From contig QXEO01000220.1 in the NCBI GenBank assembly GCA_007115705.1, positions 16,756,213 to 16,820,212 on the forward strand: a stretch of 64,000 nucleotides of DNA. Direction: 5' to 3'. Source of the DNA: Dactylis glomerata. Taxonomy: Eukaryota; Streptophyta; Magnoliopsida; Poales; Poaceae. The first letter of the stretch is position 1. Every line of letters begins with the position of its first letter. Of the stretch, positions 10,576 to 22,399 are shown one piece after another. The notes below the pieces were generated by a model. It made no database searches, was not told the DNA's origin, and worked only from the letters and a program-made list of their open reading frames with translations. The position numbers were made by a program, and so were the translations under genes.

Positions 10576-11753
10576 GAGTCTCATAACTATATAAGGGTAC
10601 GCGGTACTCTAGAATCCGGCTTGTCGCAAGTGGTGGGCAAAAGTATAGCGGGCCCACCAATAGGCTACCCGCCTAGAAGACACTATGGGTCTCCTGACAT
10701 GGCACTGGAGTTACGCTCGAACATGGAGGTAGACTGCCAGGATGTGTCGAGGAGGTACATACTCCATAGGGTAGATTTCCATACTAAGGTAGATAAGCGA
10801 AAGGCTTTGATTGGGTGCTTGTCGTGGCATATGATGTTATGCGAGGAAGATGCCCACACGATGAGTATCCGGATGATTGTGGGTAAAGTGTACAACCTCT
10901 ACAGAGTGTAAATCTATTCGAATAGCCGAGTCCTCGGTCATGGACGGTTGGGACGACCGTTACTTAGCCCAATGTTAGGTTTTGGTTTTACAAAAGTGTT
11001 TTTGGAAGAATGAAGTAAGGTGCTAGACAGAGTACTCGAAGGGTACTGCCGTGGCACGGTTATGGTTCGGAGTACTTGCAGGGTACTGCTGAGGGAATGG
11101 AGATGGTCATGTGTGATTGACTTGGTTTTATAAAGGAAGGTGGTCATGTTTGATTGACCACCAGCTCTCTCTTGAAAACCAAATGAGTTTCCCCCTTTCC
11201 TAGAGATTTCTACTAAAAAGGTTTTCTAAATGTTTTCTTTAATAAGGATATAGAAATGTCGTAAGACATGCTATATCGACACAAGAAATTGACTAGTTAG
11301 GATAAACTAGACTAGAGCCTTTCTTTGCTACAGCCAAACTGCATATCAGTTCACTCTCTCTAGATGGTTTGTGAGTACAATTCAAAATGTACTCATGGCT
11401 TTGTCCCTGGCTATTAACTTGGTCAGACTATGAAGAAGGCTATGAGGAAGATGATGGTGGGAACAACGACGCTGATGCGAACTAGGAACGTCTCCCAGTC
11501 AGTTGCCTGTAGGGTAGTAGGCATAACGTGGGTCATCAACGCTGTTTGGTATCCGCTGCTTAGTCGTAGACTTGCCCTGCGTGACAATATCATGCTTGGT
11601 CATGTGATCAATTGTAAGTATATTATTCGGTACTGTAAAGGATGATGTAATTTTGCTATCAACTCGGATATGTGGATTCACGACACACTAATCATGGAAT
11701 TGTGAATTGTATGCATATCGGGAATCCTGGAGTGGTAAACCGGGGTCCCCACA
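10576..11753 (+). repeat. LTR fragment, right part, continuing 1-145
   Basis: The first five bases are the target duplication. The rest resembles 53128-54036 in patches: GTGGGTAAAGTGTAC near 10880, CTATTCGAATAGCCG near 10914, GTACTCATGGCTTTGTCC near 11390, and TTGCCTGTAGGGTAG near 11503. It ends in CCCCACA at 11753, which looks like an LTR terminus. The short ORFs inside are not conserved in the other copy. Confidence 0.65.
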
Positions 11754-12625
11754 GGGCTCAGTCTCAATCTGTCCCTAGCTAGCCTCTCCTGGCCCCTTTA
11801 TATAGGTGGCCAGGTCTCAAGGATCCGGTCAGGTTTAACAAAAATTACAATGTGTATACGATGGCATCTCGTATTTTGACTACATTTATGCTTGGGACTA
11901 TCTAACGGGCCCCATGGGTACTAAGATAATGGGCCTTAATAGCTATACCCTTGTCGGTAGCCCCAAGATTCTACCAGAAATGTAGATTCAGGTTGAATCT
12001 CAAATCTTCATATCTTCGACTTGATCAATCTTCGAATTCTTCTCTTTCCTTGTTTTCATCAAACAATTTATATCATTTATTTCTCAGGCAGATTTTGGTT
12101 AACAAGCTTGGCGCTTCTGACGGATCAGGAGACCAGTTAATTGCCTGAGCAGAAGCTTGTTACCTACTTCGAACTCAAGCCCCCGGGCCTGAATCCGGTA
12201 CCTGGCGTAACCCAGCCTTTTGCCACATTTAGGACTTACAAAGACAGGATTCCAGTATTTCTCAGTGTACCCAGCGCGTCCACTAGGATTTTCCCTTCAT
12301 ATCGTAAATACAAAAATTTACTAGTAGAGCGCAGGCCATGCAGGATGGATCCTGATGTCTTACCTTCATAATCTTTGCGATCATGGCATTCAAGTTTTTT
12401 ATCGCGACGATGCGGCTTGAGAATCATGATTTTCTAGTGAGCCTTGTTTGGTTGTTTTAATACCCAAAATCTTTGGGTTGTTTTTCTTCAACTAGTCGCA
12501 AATCCCTCCCGATAGCGAGTTTCTCTATCTGATATTTGCGGCAATGAAGTCGATGATTTACTCAATATGTAGTCAATATTTTCCATCTTCATAGGGTGCA
12601 CGACCAGTGCTCTCAATGGGAGTAG
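11754..12625. other. Unassigned repeat-derived sequence
   Basis: I see no gene. On the minus strand CTATATAAAGGGG at about 11794-11806 looks like a TATA box, and the stretch has the look of another LTR (GTAGCCCC, AGCCCCCGAGG motifs). I could not find its partner copy or a target duplication. Confidence 0.35.
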
Positions 12626-13850
12626 CCCCCGAGGCAATAGTCAAATATTTTCGAGTATAGGCTCAGAGATACTGTCTTCTTCTTCTTCTTCTTCTTCTTC
12701 TACACCAATTTCTGATGGCGATGGAGAGTGATACATCGTAAACAAATCTATAATTTTTGATGCTCCATGCTTGTTTTACACCAATTTCTTTGTGTTTTGT
12801 TTACACTTCGTGGCATTTTTATGCATATTCCGGAACTAACCTATTAACGAGATGCCACAGTGCCAGTTCCTATTTTCTGCTTTTTTTGTGTTTCAGAAAA
12901 GTTACACAGGAAATATTCTCGGAATTGGACAAAACGAAAGCCGAAGTTCCTATTTACCTGAAATGAAGACGGAGTCCAAAGGAGAGATAGAGGGGGGCCA
13001 GAGGGCAGCCACACCATAGGGTGGCCCGCCCCCGAGGCAATAGTCAAATATTTTTGAGTATAGGCTCAGAGATACTGTCGTCTTCTTCTTCTTCTTCTTC
13101 TTCTTCTTCTTCTTCTACACCAATTTTTGATGGCGATGGAGAGTGATACATCGTAAACGAATCTATAATTTTTGATGCTCCATGCTTGTTTTACACCAAT
13201 TTCTTTGTGTTTTCTTTACACTTTGTAGCATTTTTATGCATATTCCGGAGCTAACCTATTAACGAGATGCCACAGTGCCAGTTCCTATTTTCTGCTTTTT
13301 TGTGTTTCAGAAAAGTCACACAGGAAATATTCTCGGAATTGGACAAAACGAAAGCCGAAGTTCCTATTTACCTGAAATGAAGACGGAGTCCAAAGGAGAG
13401 ACAGAGGGGGGCCAGAGGGCAGCCACACCATAGGGTGGCCCGCCCCCGAGGCAATAGTCGAATATTTTCGAGTATAGGCTCAGAGATACTGTCTTCTTCT
13501 TCTTCTTCTTCTTCTTCTTCTTCTACACCAATTTCTGATGGCGATGGAGAGTGATACATCGTAAACGAATCTATAATTTTTGATGCTCCATGCTTGTTTT
13601 ACACCAATTTCTTTGTGTTTTGTTTACACTTCGTGGCATTTTTATGCATATTCCGGAACTAACCTATTAACGAGATGCCACAACGCCAGTTCCTATTTTC
13701 TGCTTTTTTTGTGTTTCAGAAAAGTTACACAGGAAATATTCTCGGAATTGGACAAAACGAAAGCCGAAGTTCCTATTTACCTGAAATGAAGACGGAGTCC
13801 AAAGGAGAGACAGAGGGGAGCCAGAGGGCAGCCACACCATAGGGTGGCGC
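12626..13850 (+). repeat. Tandem triplication of a mixed-origin unit of about 400-415 bp
   Basis: The word GAGGCAATAGTC recurs at 12631, 13034 and 13448. Each time it is followed by a CTT microsatellite of different length and then the first 280-300 bp of an Athila-like LTR (TGATACATCG at 12729, 13144 and 13552). Units one and two break off in the LTR at CCATAGGGTGGC and jump back to the non-LTR part. The third unit continues into a longer LTR. Unit lengths differ because of the microsatellite and a T-run. Confidence 0.85.
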
Positions 13851-15160
13851 AGGCCACCCCCTGGCCACGCCACCAGGTGGTGTGGACCCCTGGTCCAGCC
13901 CCTGACATCGCCCTTCCGCCTTTAAATTCCCTTCGATGGAAAAACCCTTAGGGGACGAACACTTTTCCACGAAACATACTGCAAGCCACCGTCGTTGTCA
14001 TCCCAAGATCGGGAGGGTCCAGAAGCTCTTCGCCGCACCCTATCGGATAGGGGAATCATCACCAAAGGCCTTCTTCATCAACATGCCATTCTCCGGAGTG
14101 ATGCGTGAGTAGTCTACCTTGGACTATGGGTCATAGCAGTAGCTAGATGGTTGTCTTCTCCTCCATGTGCTTGATGTCTAGATCTTGTGAGCTGCTTATC
14201 ATGATCAAGATCATCGTTATGTTATTCTACATGTTGTGTTTGTTGGGATCCGATGAATATTGAGTACTATGTCAAGTTGATTGTTGATTTATCATGTCTA
14301 TGTTATTTATGATCTTGCATGCTCTCCGTTGCTAGTAGATATCTTGGCCGAGTAGATGCTAGTGACTCCAAGAGGGAGTATTTATGCTCGATAGTGAGTT
14401 CATGCCTCTAGTAATCTGGGAGAGTGACAATAACTTCTAAGGTTGTAGATGTGCTGTTGCCACTAGGGAGAAAACAACATTCTTATGTCCAAGGGCATAT
14501 GATTACACACTTTGCTTAATGCAGTTATCTATTGTTCGCAACTTAATACTCATGGGGTGTTCGGACGATATCCCCGTGGATGGATTATTAGTCATAGATG
14601 CAGTTGGATGGCGGTCTATGTATTTTGTTGTAATGCCCAGAGTAAATCTCATAGTGATCCTCGCGACATATGCACGTTATCTTTATTCTATGAATTGCCC
14701 AACTGTAATTTGTTTACCCAACATGTTGTTATTTATTTTATGGAGAGACACCACTAGTGAACTGTGGACCCCAGTCCAATTTCCTTTATATTGCTATCGC
14801 CTGTTTACTTTACTCGCATTGTTTACTTTCTCGCATACTACTATTGCTTTCCACTCGATACGCTCATACCTTTGTTTACAGCAAACCGGTGAGATTGACA
14901 ACCTCATCGTAAGTTGGGAGCAAAGTATTTGGTTGTGTTGTGTGAAGGTTCCGCATTGCTACTAGCTGAAGACGCGCTAACAAGAATCGTAAACGGCGCC
15001 CTTGTTGGAGCTTTCGCTAAGCTAGCAGGCATCACCTTCTTGAGTTTGGCTTTTTCCTGGACTAACAAACCTTGGTTTCTTACTGAGGGAAAACTTGCTA
15101 CTGTGCTCATCATACCTTCCTCTTGGGGTTCCCAACTGGGTGGTCATCCTGCCCGCATCA
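13552..15160 (+). repeat. Athila-like LTR copy, no partner in the window
   Basis: It begins TGATACATCG and ends near GCCCGCATCA (about 1.6 kb). It matches the LTR at 15695-19926 over most of its length, for example GGAGTATTTATGCTCGATAG near 14375 and GTGTTGTGTGAAGGTTCC near 14935. No primer-binding site follows, and the flanking five-base words (GAGAG and AAGAC) do not match, so I cannot call it a clean solo LTR. The 148- and 96-residue ORFs inside are LTR sequence. Confidence 0.65.
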
Positions 15161-15626
15161 AAGACCTCTGCAACATAGACAACAAGCGTATGGAAAGTTG
15201 TTAGAAGAGTAGAGTAGGAAAAATAAGGCTACTAAGCCACGAGTTATCCTAGGGCAATGCCCTCTACACCCAGAACACAGTTCACTGGCCGGGTCTCTTG
15301 GGACACCCCATGTATCTTACATTCGAGCATAATAAAAAGACAAGTTCCTCCTTTTCGAGTTTACAAGTCTTCCTGAAACAAAAATTCAAGCGCTACACCA
15401 TGGAAGTGCGGCAAACGCACGAACGAATAAAAACACCTTGAGCACAAATTTCTGAGAAACGGCATCAGAAGACAAAAACTCTCATGTTCATAAAAATGTA
15501 TACAGTATAGTCAAACATTACAACATTGGTTGATCTGAATCATCCACAAGGAGCAGGTTCAAATAATGGTACTCGTAGAAAAATCTAGCATCCTCCTGAA
15601 GTAACCTAGCAATAATCCTCGTTGCA
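15161..15626. other. Unassigned sequence
   Basis: No gene, no clear repeat partner within the window and no element ends were seen here. Confidence 0.4.
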
Positions 15627-16573
15627 TCATGGTGTGGCCGGCTGACGGCCCCCCTCCGTCTCATCTTCGGACTTTGCGACGCTTCTGGAAAAATAGGAGG
15701 CCGTCTGGTCCACCTCCTGACGCCACCCTTCCGCCTATATATTCTCGGAATTGGACGAAACAAAAGCCAAAGTTCCTATTTTTCCCGAAACATGACGAAG
15801 TCCAAAGCTGAGACGGAGGGGGACCAGGGGCCGCCCACACCATGGGGTGGAGCGGGCCAGCCCCTGGCTGCGCCACCAGGTGGTGGGGACGCCTGGCCTA
15901 CCTCTTGACGCCGCCCTTCTGCCTATACCCTCGACAGGAAAATCCCAAGCACCCGATCAATTTTCCATCAAACATATTGTAAGCCGCCGCCGTCGTCGAC
16001 ACAAGATTTGGAGGGTCCAGAAGCTCTTCCCGGCACCCTGCCGGAGAGAGGAATCACCACCGGAGGCCTTCTTCATCACAATGCCTGCCTCCGGAGTGAT
16101 GTGTGAGTAGTCTGCCTTGGACTATGGGTCCATAACAGTAGCTAGATGGTTGTCATCTTCTCCATGTGCTTCATGTTTAGATCTTGTGAGCTGCCTAACA
16201 TGATCAAGATCATCTTTGTGTAATTCTACATGTTGTGTTTGTTGGGATCCGATGAGTATTGGTACTATGTCAAGTTGATGTGCTGAATTATTATCTTTAT
16301 GTTATCTCTATGTTGTTTATGATCTTGCATGCTCTCTGTTGCTAGTAGATATCTTGGCTGAGTAGATGCTAGTGACTCCAAGAGGGAGTATTTATGCTCG
16401 ATAGTGGGTTCATGCCTCTAGTAATCTGGGGGAGTGACAGAAACCTCTAAGGTTGTAGATGTGTTGTTGCTACTAGGGAGAAAATAACGATCTTGTGTTC
16501 AAGGACATTTGTATTGTTTACATTACGCACTTTGCTTAAGTCGATAATCTATTGCTTGCAACTTAATACCCAA

Positions 16574-19310
16574 CTAGCTGGGTTGCCCGCGCAAATTGCG
16601 CGGCTAGCTGTGAGATTATTTGAATGTTCATGTATAATCTATATATGTTTTTCTTGATACCATTTTTTAATATTTTAAGTGAGAGAAGTAGTGAAAAACA
16701 TATATGTTAATTTCCGAGATACTAAATATATAACATGCCGTAGAAGTTGAGACCAGGGCACTAAGAAAGAACATTAGCACATTTATACTGCTATTGCTAA
16801 TGAAACCATTATGGTTTTTGTTATGAAACTAAAAATCCTATAATAGACAGTTGCACCAAATATATTTCTACTGAATCCATCCCCTTCAGTATATTGTGAT
16901 GCTAGATTAAATAATACTTCATCTGCTCTCGATGAGAAACATATGAATTGATCACTCTGTCCTATACTATTTTCTAATATAATGTGGAAATATATATATG
17001 TATGGATAATATTGTTACAAAATAAAGAAATGAAAAGGCTGTTTGATCATCACCCATGACAATATCCAACTCACCCTACGCCTCAACAACAGCAAAACAA
17101 ATGAGTACCGTTTTATATAAATAAGATTAAAAAGTTCTTGTGCAGATTCTATTCTCCAAGACGTGTAGTTGATCTCAAGTCTAAATAACATATACAAAGA
17201 TAAAACAAATATGATAAAGTTCACAAAAGATGTAATTTGCAAACATTGTACCAATATTAAACATTGTACCATTACTATCCTTAGTTGTGTTCTGATACCC
17301 TTTTCTTTAATTGAAAGATACTTGCATCTCAATAAAACATAACCATGGCATGCAATGTATGCATAACGCTCATTCTACACGAAAAACACAGATATCATTC
17401 ATTCTTCTGAGTGCGTTGTACTTTGAGAGAGAAAAATTCTTTTAGAAGCATTTAGCTTTCCCTCTGAGAAGAATTTAGAAACAATATATATTATTTGCAT
17501 TTCCTTCAGCGTCCATCAATGAAATTAGACTCGGCTGCTGCTTTTGGTAACAAACGAATAACCTTCCAGCTAAAAGCATAAGTTTAAACTGTTAATAACT
17601 GTAAGAGTTTTATTTTAATGACGCCAAATCAGGTAACAGTGTGTTTTGCAAAGTGGTTACATAAAAAACTTAAGTTAGTAGGAAAAGCTACACGCAAGCA
17701 GAGAAACTTCTGTGCAGAACTGCCTAACCTAAACTATATGTAGCATAACATAGTTATTTGGATTAATTGCGATGCATGAATCCTTGGGTTTTTATTTACT
17801 TATACCTGGTCTGCAATGGATTCGAGACTTCCACCTGTGGGCAGCATCATTGTACATGTAGTCTGTTCATAGCATATATGGACATGTTGCTGAACAACCA
17901 ATTAAATTTGCGGATCTACTCTTTGTAGTACTCACATTGTGATCAGAGATCAATTAACTTGCCCTAGATCGACAAACTTTAACCAAACTGAAAACCCGAA
18001 AGAAAGGGAAAATATGCATGGAGATGCAGATTATATAAATACTAAGCAATCCACTTGATTGGCTTCATGTCCCTTTTCCTGCTGCTTATTAAGCATCATG
18101 AAACCATCGTGTTTCACTTGCAAGAGAAAGAGGTCAACTGCTTGCACTCCACAATGAATCTCAGAAAAAAAGAAAAAGAAATCTTCACAAATTCGAAGCC
18201 AACATACTCGGAGAACTCATGCTATTCAATTTGAAAGAACTGACGCAGCTGATTCAAGGAAAGTTCATGTTTGTTCTCATAGTTAACAGGCAGCCTGCAC
18301 TCGTAGTTCTTAGCATCGTACAGAGGGCCATGAAGGGCCTGATAAGCAGCCGTGGAATCAAGCCGGAGGGTGGGCGGATTCTTAAGATGCATGGATGGAG
18401 ACAACGGCCGCTGGATGGCTAGAGAACACCCGTCCAACCGACCGTGGTGTCTGCTAGAGGCGACAGTCATTGTAACACCTATCCGGCCGCCTGCCGTGTC
18501 CGCTAACTTGCGACTGCTATTGAAGGATTGCATGGCAATTCAGACAAAATCTGTTGCAGAGCATAGGCGCTAGCTACCCATACCCATCTCTCCCGGCGCG
18601 CTATGATCCTGTAGCAAAGAATCGCCAGTGTCTTTTAATCCTTCAAGCCAATTTTCATTGCTCGCGACTCCAGACACCTGCCGGATCTTGCGGGCGTCTC
18701 CGGACACCTACCGGATCAGAAGTGCTTTTTGGGTCTCACATAAATCTGATCATTTCACTGTTTCTCCTCGCGTTGATTCGTCGATGTATGTAACCAATCA
18801 AGGTCGATTGATCCCAAGTCAGCTTCTTCTGTTTCTTGAACATGGAGAGGTTGTTGATACCATGGGCGATGCAGCTATTGGGCAAGGCATGTTGTCGCTG
18901 CCGGCAAAGATGGATGAATACAAACATCGCTTTAGATTGATGAATCAATCAGGAGGTCTGGCCGTGTTTCTCTAGTACTCGCATGTGGGCGTCTTGCCGG
19001 AAAACAGTGGCCGTGTTTTCTAGATACAATCCATGTATATAGGAATACTTTTTATTATGGGTGTGTCCATCATGTACCTTTCCTAACACGTCATGTGACT
19101 CAATCAGGATACATGACCGGCTGTTTCTCTGCTGGCACACGCGCGTCTTGCCGGAAATTGATCGAACGTGTTCTCCACATACACGATACCAACTTATACC
19201 AATACATACAGATACGTGGGATGGTGATGAATCATAACCATTGATATGTTCAATCTTTGCAATGTTTAATCTCCACCATTTGTTGTTAGTTGTTTTAATA
19301 ATATAATAGA
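16574..19310 (-). mobile_element. Non-autonomous Helitron, full-length copy 1
   Basis: Read on the minus strand it starts TCTATTATATTATT (ending at 19310) and ends CAGCTAG (16574). A GC hairpin lies 13 nt before the end, and the host bases A and T flank it with no target duplication: the Helitron pattern 5'-TC...CTRR-3' between A and T. The length, 2,737 bp, is exactly that of the copy at 23464-26200, with scattered substitutions. No Rep/helicase ORF is present, so it must be mobilised by another Helitron. Short ORFs (up to 115 codons) are conserved between copies only because the copies are young. Confidence 0.93.
16587..16603 (-). terminator. Helitron 3' terminal hairpin, copy 1
   Basis: CCGCGCAAATTGCGCGG is a self-complementary 17-mer ten bases inside the CTAG terminus at 16574-16577. 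It is the rolling-circle replication stop signal typical of Helitrons. Confidence 0.9.
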
Positions 19311-19969
19311 TAGATGGTTGCTCCTACGACATCCGGAGGGTGGATTATTAGTCATAGATGCAGTTGGATTACGGTCTATGTATTATTTTGTAATGCCCAA
19401 GTGAATCTCATAGTGATCCTCATGAAATTTGTATGCTTGCTTTATTCTATCAATTGACCAACTGTAATTTGTTTACCCAGCATGTTATTTACTTTATGGA
19501 GAGACACCACTAGTGAACTGTGGACCCCGGTCCATTCTTTTACATTGCTATTACCGTTTACCATTTACTCGCTTTATTTACATTCTTGCAAACTACTATC
19601 TTTTACCACTCGATACGCTTAATCCTTTGTTTACAGCAAATCGGCGAGAGTGACAACCTCACCGTAAGTTGGGACAAAGTACTTGGTTGTGTTGTGTGCA
19701 GGTTCCACGTTGCTGCTGTGCAAAGCTACGCCCTGGACAAGGCGCCATACATACATTGTCCGGAGCCATCGCAAAGCTAGCGAGCATCAACCTTCGGAAG
19801 TTGGTTCTTTCTCCTACTCGTTCGATAAACCTCGGTTTCATACTAAGGGAAGACTTGCTGTTGTGCTCATCATAACCTTCTCTTGGGGTTTCCAACTAGG
19901 CGGTCATCTATAAAACTCCTACATCAACACCGCACCATCAGAGATCAAGCTTTTAATGTCATAAAAAAG

Positions 19970-20557
19970 TTGATTGCAGTGTATATCTCAGCGAGTGATT
20001 TTGATTCTTCCCTTATGAGCATTTTTGCTAGATTAAATACTCTTGAGACCCATACTGCTTGTTTAAAAGAATGTTATGGTATGCTACGCGAGCATCATGA
20101 TTATGTGCCAATAAATTCCGAACCCACAAGATGGTTCCCTACGGTGAAAGTTACTATCAATGGTGAAACTTTTCATGCTCGTTGTGATATTATGTCTGAA
20201 TTTTGCCTCATGCCTAAGGATATTTATGAATCTTTGAATCATTGGGGACTTTCTGATGGTGGAGAAGAAATATCTCTTACCAATAATTCCATTATATTGC
20301 CCATTGGAGTAGCTGAAGGAGTGTTTACAAAAATCCTAGGGAGAATGGTATCTACTGATTATCTTATTATTGAATGTGTAGGGAATGGACAAATCATGCT
20401 TGGAAGATCTTTGCTAAAACTCATGGGAGCAGTAATAGATGTGGCAAAAGGCACTATGAAGTTCACTTCCCCACCAGATAATCATCATGATTTTCCTAAA
20501 GGTAAGAGCAAAGGTAAGAGAGGTAGACGTAAGGCATCTGGCCTTAATGCTTCTTAA
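19970..20557 (+). pseudogene. Retropepsin-like remnant of a Gypsy internal region
   Basis: About 195 residues of an open frame that reads back through unrelated LTR sequence to 19883. From KLIAVYISAS onward it looks like genuine coding sequence. It has a retropepsin-type fold signature: KVTINGETFHA then CDIMSEF where relatives of the family have D-[T/S/I]-G, and LGRSLLKLMGAVIDV as the second hydrophobic-GR motif. The C-terminus is basic (GKSKGKRGRRK). The loss of the glycine after CDI suggests no protease activity. No primer site or gag precedes it, and it abuts the LTR copy ending near 19926, so a deletion joined LTR to internal sequence. It probably belongs to an Athila-like non-autonomous family. 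Confidence 0.6.
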
Positions 20558-20787
20558 ATACTTGATTCTCACTTTCTGCGCCTAGCTCAAAGGCGTTAAA
20601 GAAAAGCAATCTTGGGAGATAACCCAATGTTTTCTTTTCCGTACTTTTTTTCTTTGTCGAGTCTTGGAAGTTGTTACTACTGTAATGACCTCTCCTTATC
20701 ATTGGGATAACAACTCTTGGAAAAAGCAATCTTGGGAGATAACCCAATGTTTTCTTTTCTATACTTTTTCTTTTTGTTGAGTCTTGG
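20558..20787 (+). other. Untranslated part of the same Athila-like element, with a local duplication
   Basis: It contains GCGCCTAGCTCAAAGGCGTT, the same stretch found after the ORF in the non-autonomous elements (for example 38571). The block around GGGAGATAACCCAATG occurs twice, near 20613 and 20734, as a 121-bp tandem duplication. Confidence 0.7.
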
Positions 20788-20837
20788 AAAAACAAATTTT
20801 TTTGTTCCAAATTTTGATAAAAACTCGGGATGTTACA
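20788..20837 (-). repeat. Fifty-base remnant of the 3' LTR of the minus-strand LARD-like element
   Basis: AACAAATTTTTTTGTTCC...GGGATGTTACA matches the right end of the long LTR at 49650-49699. On the minus strand it is the LTR start TGTAACATCCC. The rest of this LTR is lost; the break lies at about 20788. Confidence 0.75.
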
Positions 20838-22386
20838 GACTACCACTCTTAAAAGAAATCTCATCCCCGAGATTTGAAGAGGCTAGAAGGGTAGAAGGGT
20901 TTGGGGTACTTAGGTGGCTACTACCCTTAAAATAAACTTTTGTGGGTAGTCTAGGTCTTTGATTCAAGTAAGCACACCTGGGATTGACTTGGCACTGGGT
21001 CATCTTTTGAATCCATAGTAACTTATGTCTTCACTTCCGGTAGTTGGGTGTCTATTCGCAAACCTGGGTTTCAGTATTTCTCAAGGGGCTAGAGTATATC
21101 TTAGTTCCATTTGTAGAGCTCATATCCAACAATGTAGTTTGCTGTACTGCTTTGGACACTGAAGGGTCACCCTTTGGGTCAATCAAAAGACCAAGTTAAA
21201 GTAGTCTCCTGACTTCATTTCATCCTCTTGGTCGACATCCTTGGTAGTCTTCCATCTTATGGTTCATTTCTTGGTGAGCACTTTCGAGTCAAACGGTGCT
21301 CTCGAGATTGGTAAGACTTCTTCCATTGCAATGCTTCTTCAATGGTAAGCTTGTGTTTCACTCTCACCGTAATCCTATGCTTGGCAACACTTGCCTATTA
21401 TAAGGGTATATTACCTTATCCTCCTAAGTTCAAGGCTTAACAACATCGTCCCTCTTGTAGGTATGTCTCTCTAGATTAACCATTCCTCATTACAAGAGTG
21501 AACGATATGAGTAGTCGTCATGGGGGCCAATCCATGTCGCACCCAATCATTACCTTGTATTTGGTTCGGTGTATCTCGCATTCCAACTATTGGTCAACCT
21601 CACTAGCTTTGATAAAGTTTTTCTTGGAAACAAAACCAATGTTCCAATTTCCATTCCATTTTTTTTGAAAACAAATCTATCGTTCCTTAGCTAGAGGTTT
21701 GCGTAAACTCTCATATGGCATTAACTCTTAGCTTACAGATCCTTTGGTTTGCCATCTCATGTTGTATGCTTCTTCTCCTTGAAGACTGAACATCTTAGAT
21801 GGAGCCAATAATGTTGCTGTCTTCACAGAGAATTGTCTAGAAAACACTTGTTTGGGATTGGGATGAAGTTGAGAATAGATAGAAGGGAGCTAAAGAAAAA
21901 TTCCTACCCAAAACACAGCAGATCAAGACAATTCATCTTACAAACAACATCTAACAATCATTCATCACATCAAGCAAACTAGTTTTCAAACACTAACAAT
22001 CCAGTATGGTCATATCCCAATTTGGTATGATCATTAGATTATTACGATATTGTTGGTTCTATAAACTAGAATTGTTGGTGGTCTAGTCTATTACTATTGT
22101 CATTGTCATAGGTTCTCATTTCCACTTCTTCAATGTATCTTTGGTGTTGTGCAAACTTCACATCCGCATTTTTTCAAGTTCTTCGTTGGCCTTCCACGTA
22201 GTGCATCATGTTGGGTCATCTAAAGCAAAATGAAACATTTTAAAAGGAAGTAGGAGAGAATACAATGAGTTCAAAATGCAAACCTTTTTTTATATAAACA
22301 GAAGCAAGATGAGATTGAATTTTTTTATCCTAGGGTCTTCCTGTTTCTAATCCAAACCTAGGGTCTCGATCCTACATGCAACACTA
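20838..22386 (-). other. Short internal region of the minus-strand LARD-like element
   Basis: It begins with GACTACCAC(T/C)CTTAAAAGAAA, the same 21 bases that follow the LTR at 49700, and ends at a minus-strand primer-binding site. I find no ORF with family features. The length of 1.5 kb without coding capacity fits a LARD-type or deleted element. Confidence 0.6.
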
Positions 22387-22399
22387 GGCTCTGATACCA
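22387..22399 (-). other. Primer-binding site, tRNA-iMet type
   Basis: GGCTCTGATACCA on the plus strand reads TGGTATCAGAGCC on the minus strand, complementary to the 3' end of initiator tRNA-Met. The LTR terminus TGTAACG starts three bases further right at 22403. Confidence 0.88.

Larger units (their letters stand above)
15627..19926 (+). repeat. Second Athila-like LTR copy, rearranged at its left end and split by a Helitron
   Basis: Sequence from about 15695 to 16573 and from 19311 to about 19926 lines up with 13552-15160. Shared landmarks include CATATTGTAAGCC near 15976, CTCCGGAGTGATG near 16089, and the microsatellite-free stretch ending GGTTCCACGTTGC near 19713. The left end is scrambled: 15640-15690 is the reverse complement of the LTR part at about 15772-15825. 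The Helitron at 16574-19310 sits in the middle. Confidence 0.7.

Noticed and set aside
13552..15160. Solo LTR
   Set aside because: The flanking five-base words do not match and the left flank is part of a tandem triplication, so a clean solo LTR cannot be claimed.
14512..15204. ORFs of 81-148 codons near 14512-15204
   Set aside because: They lie inside the Athila-like LTR and are not open in the second copy at 19311-19926.
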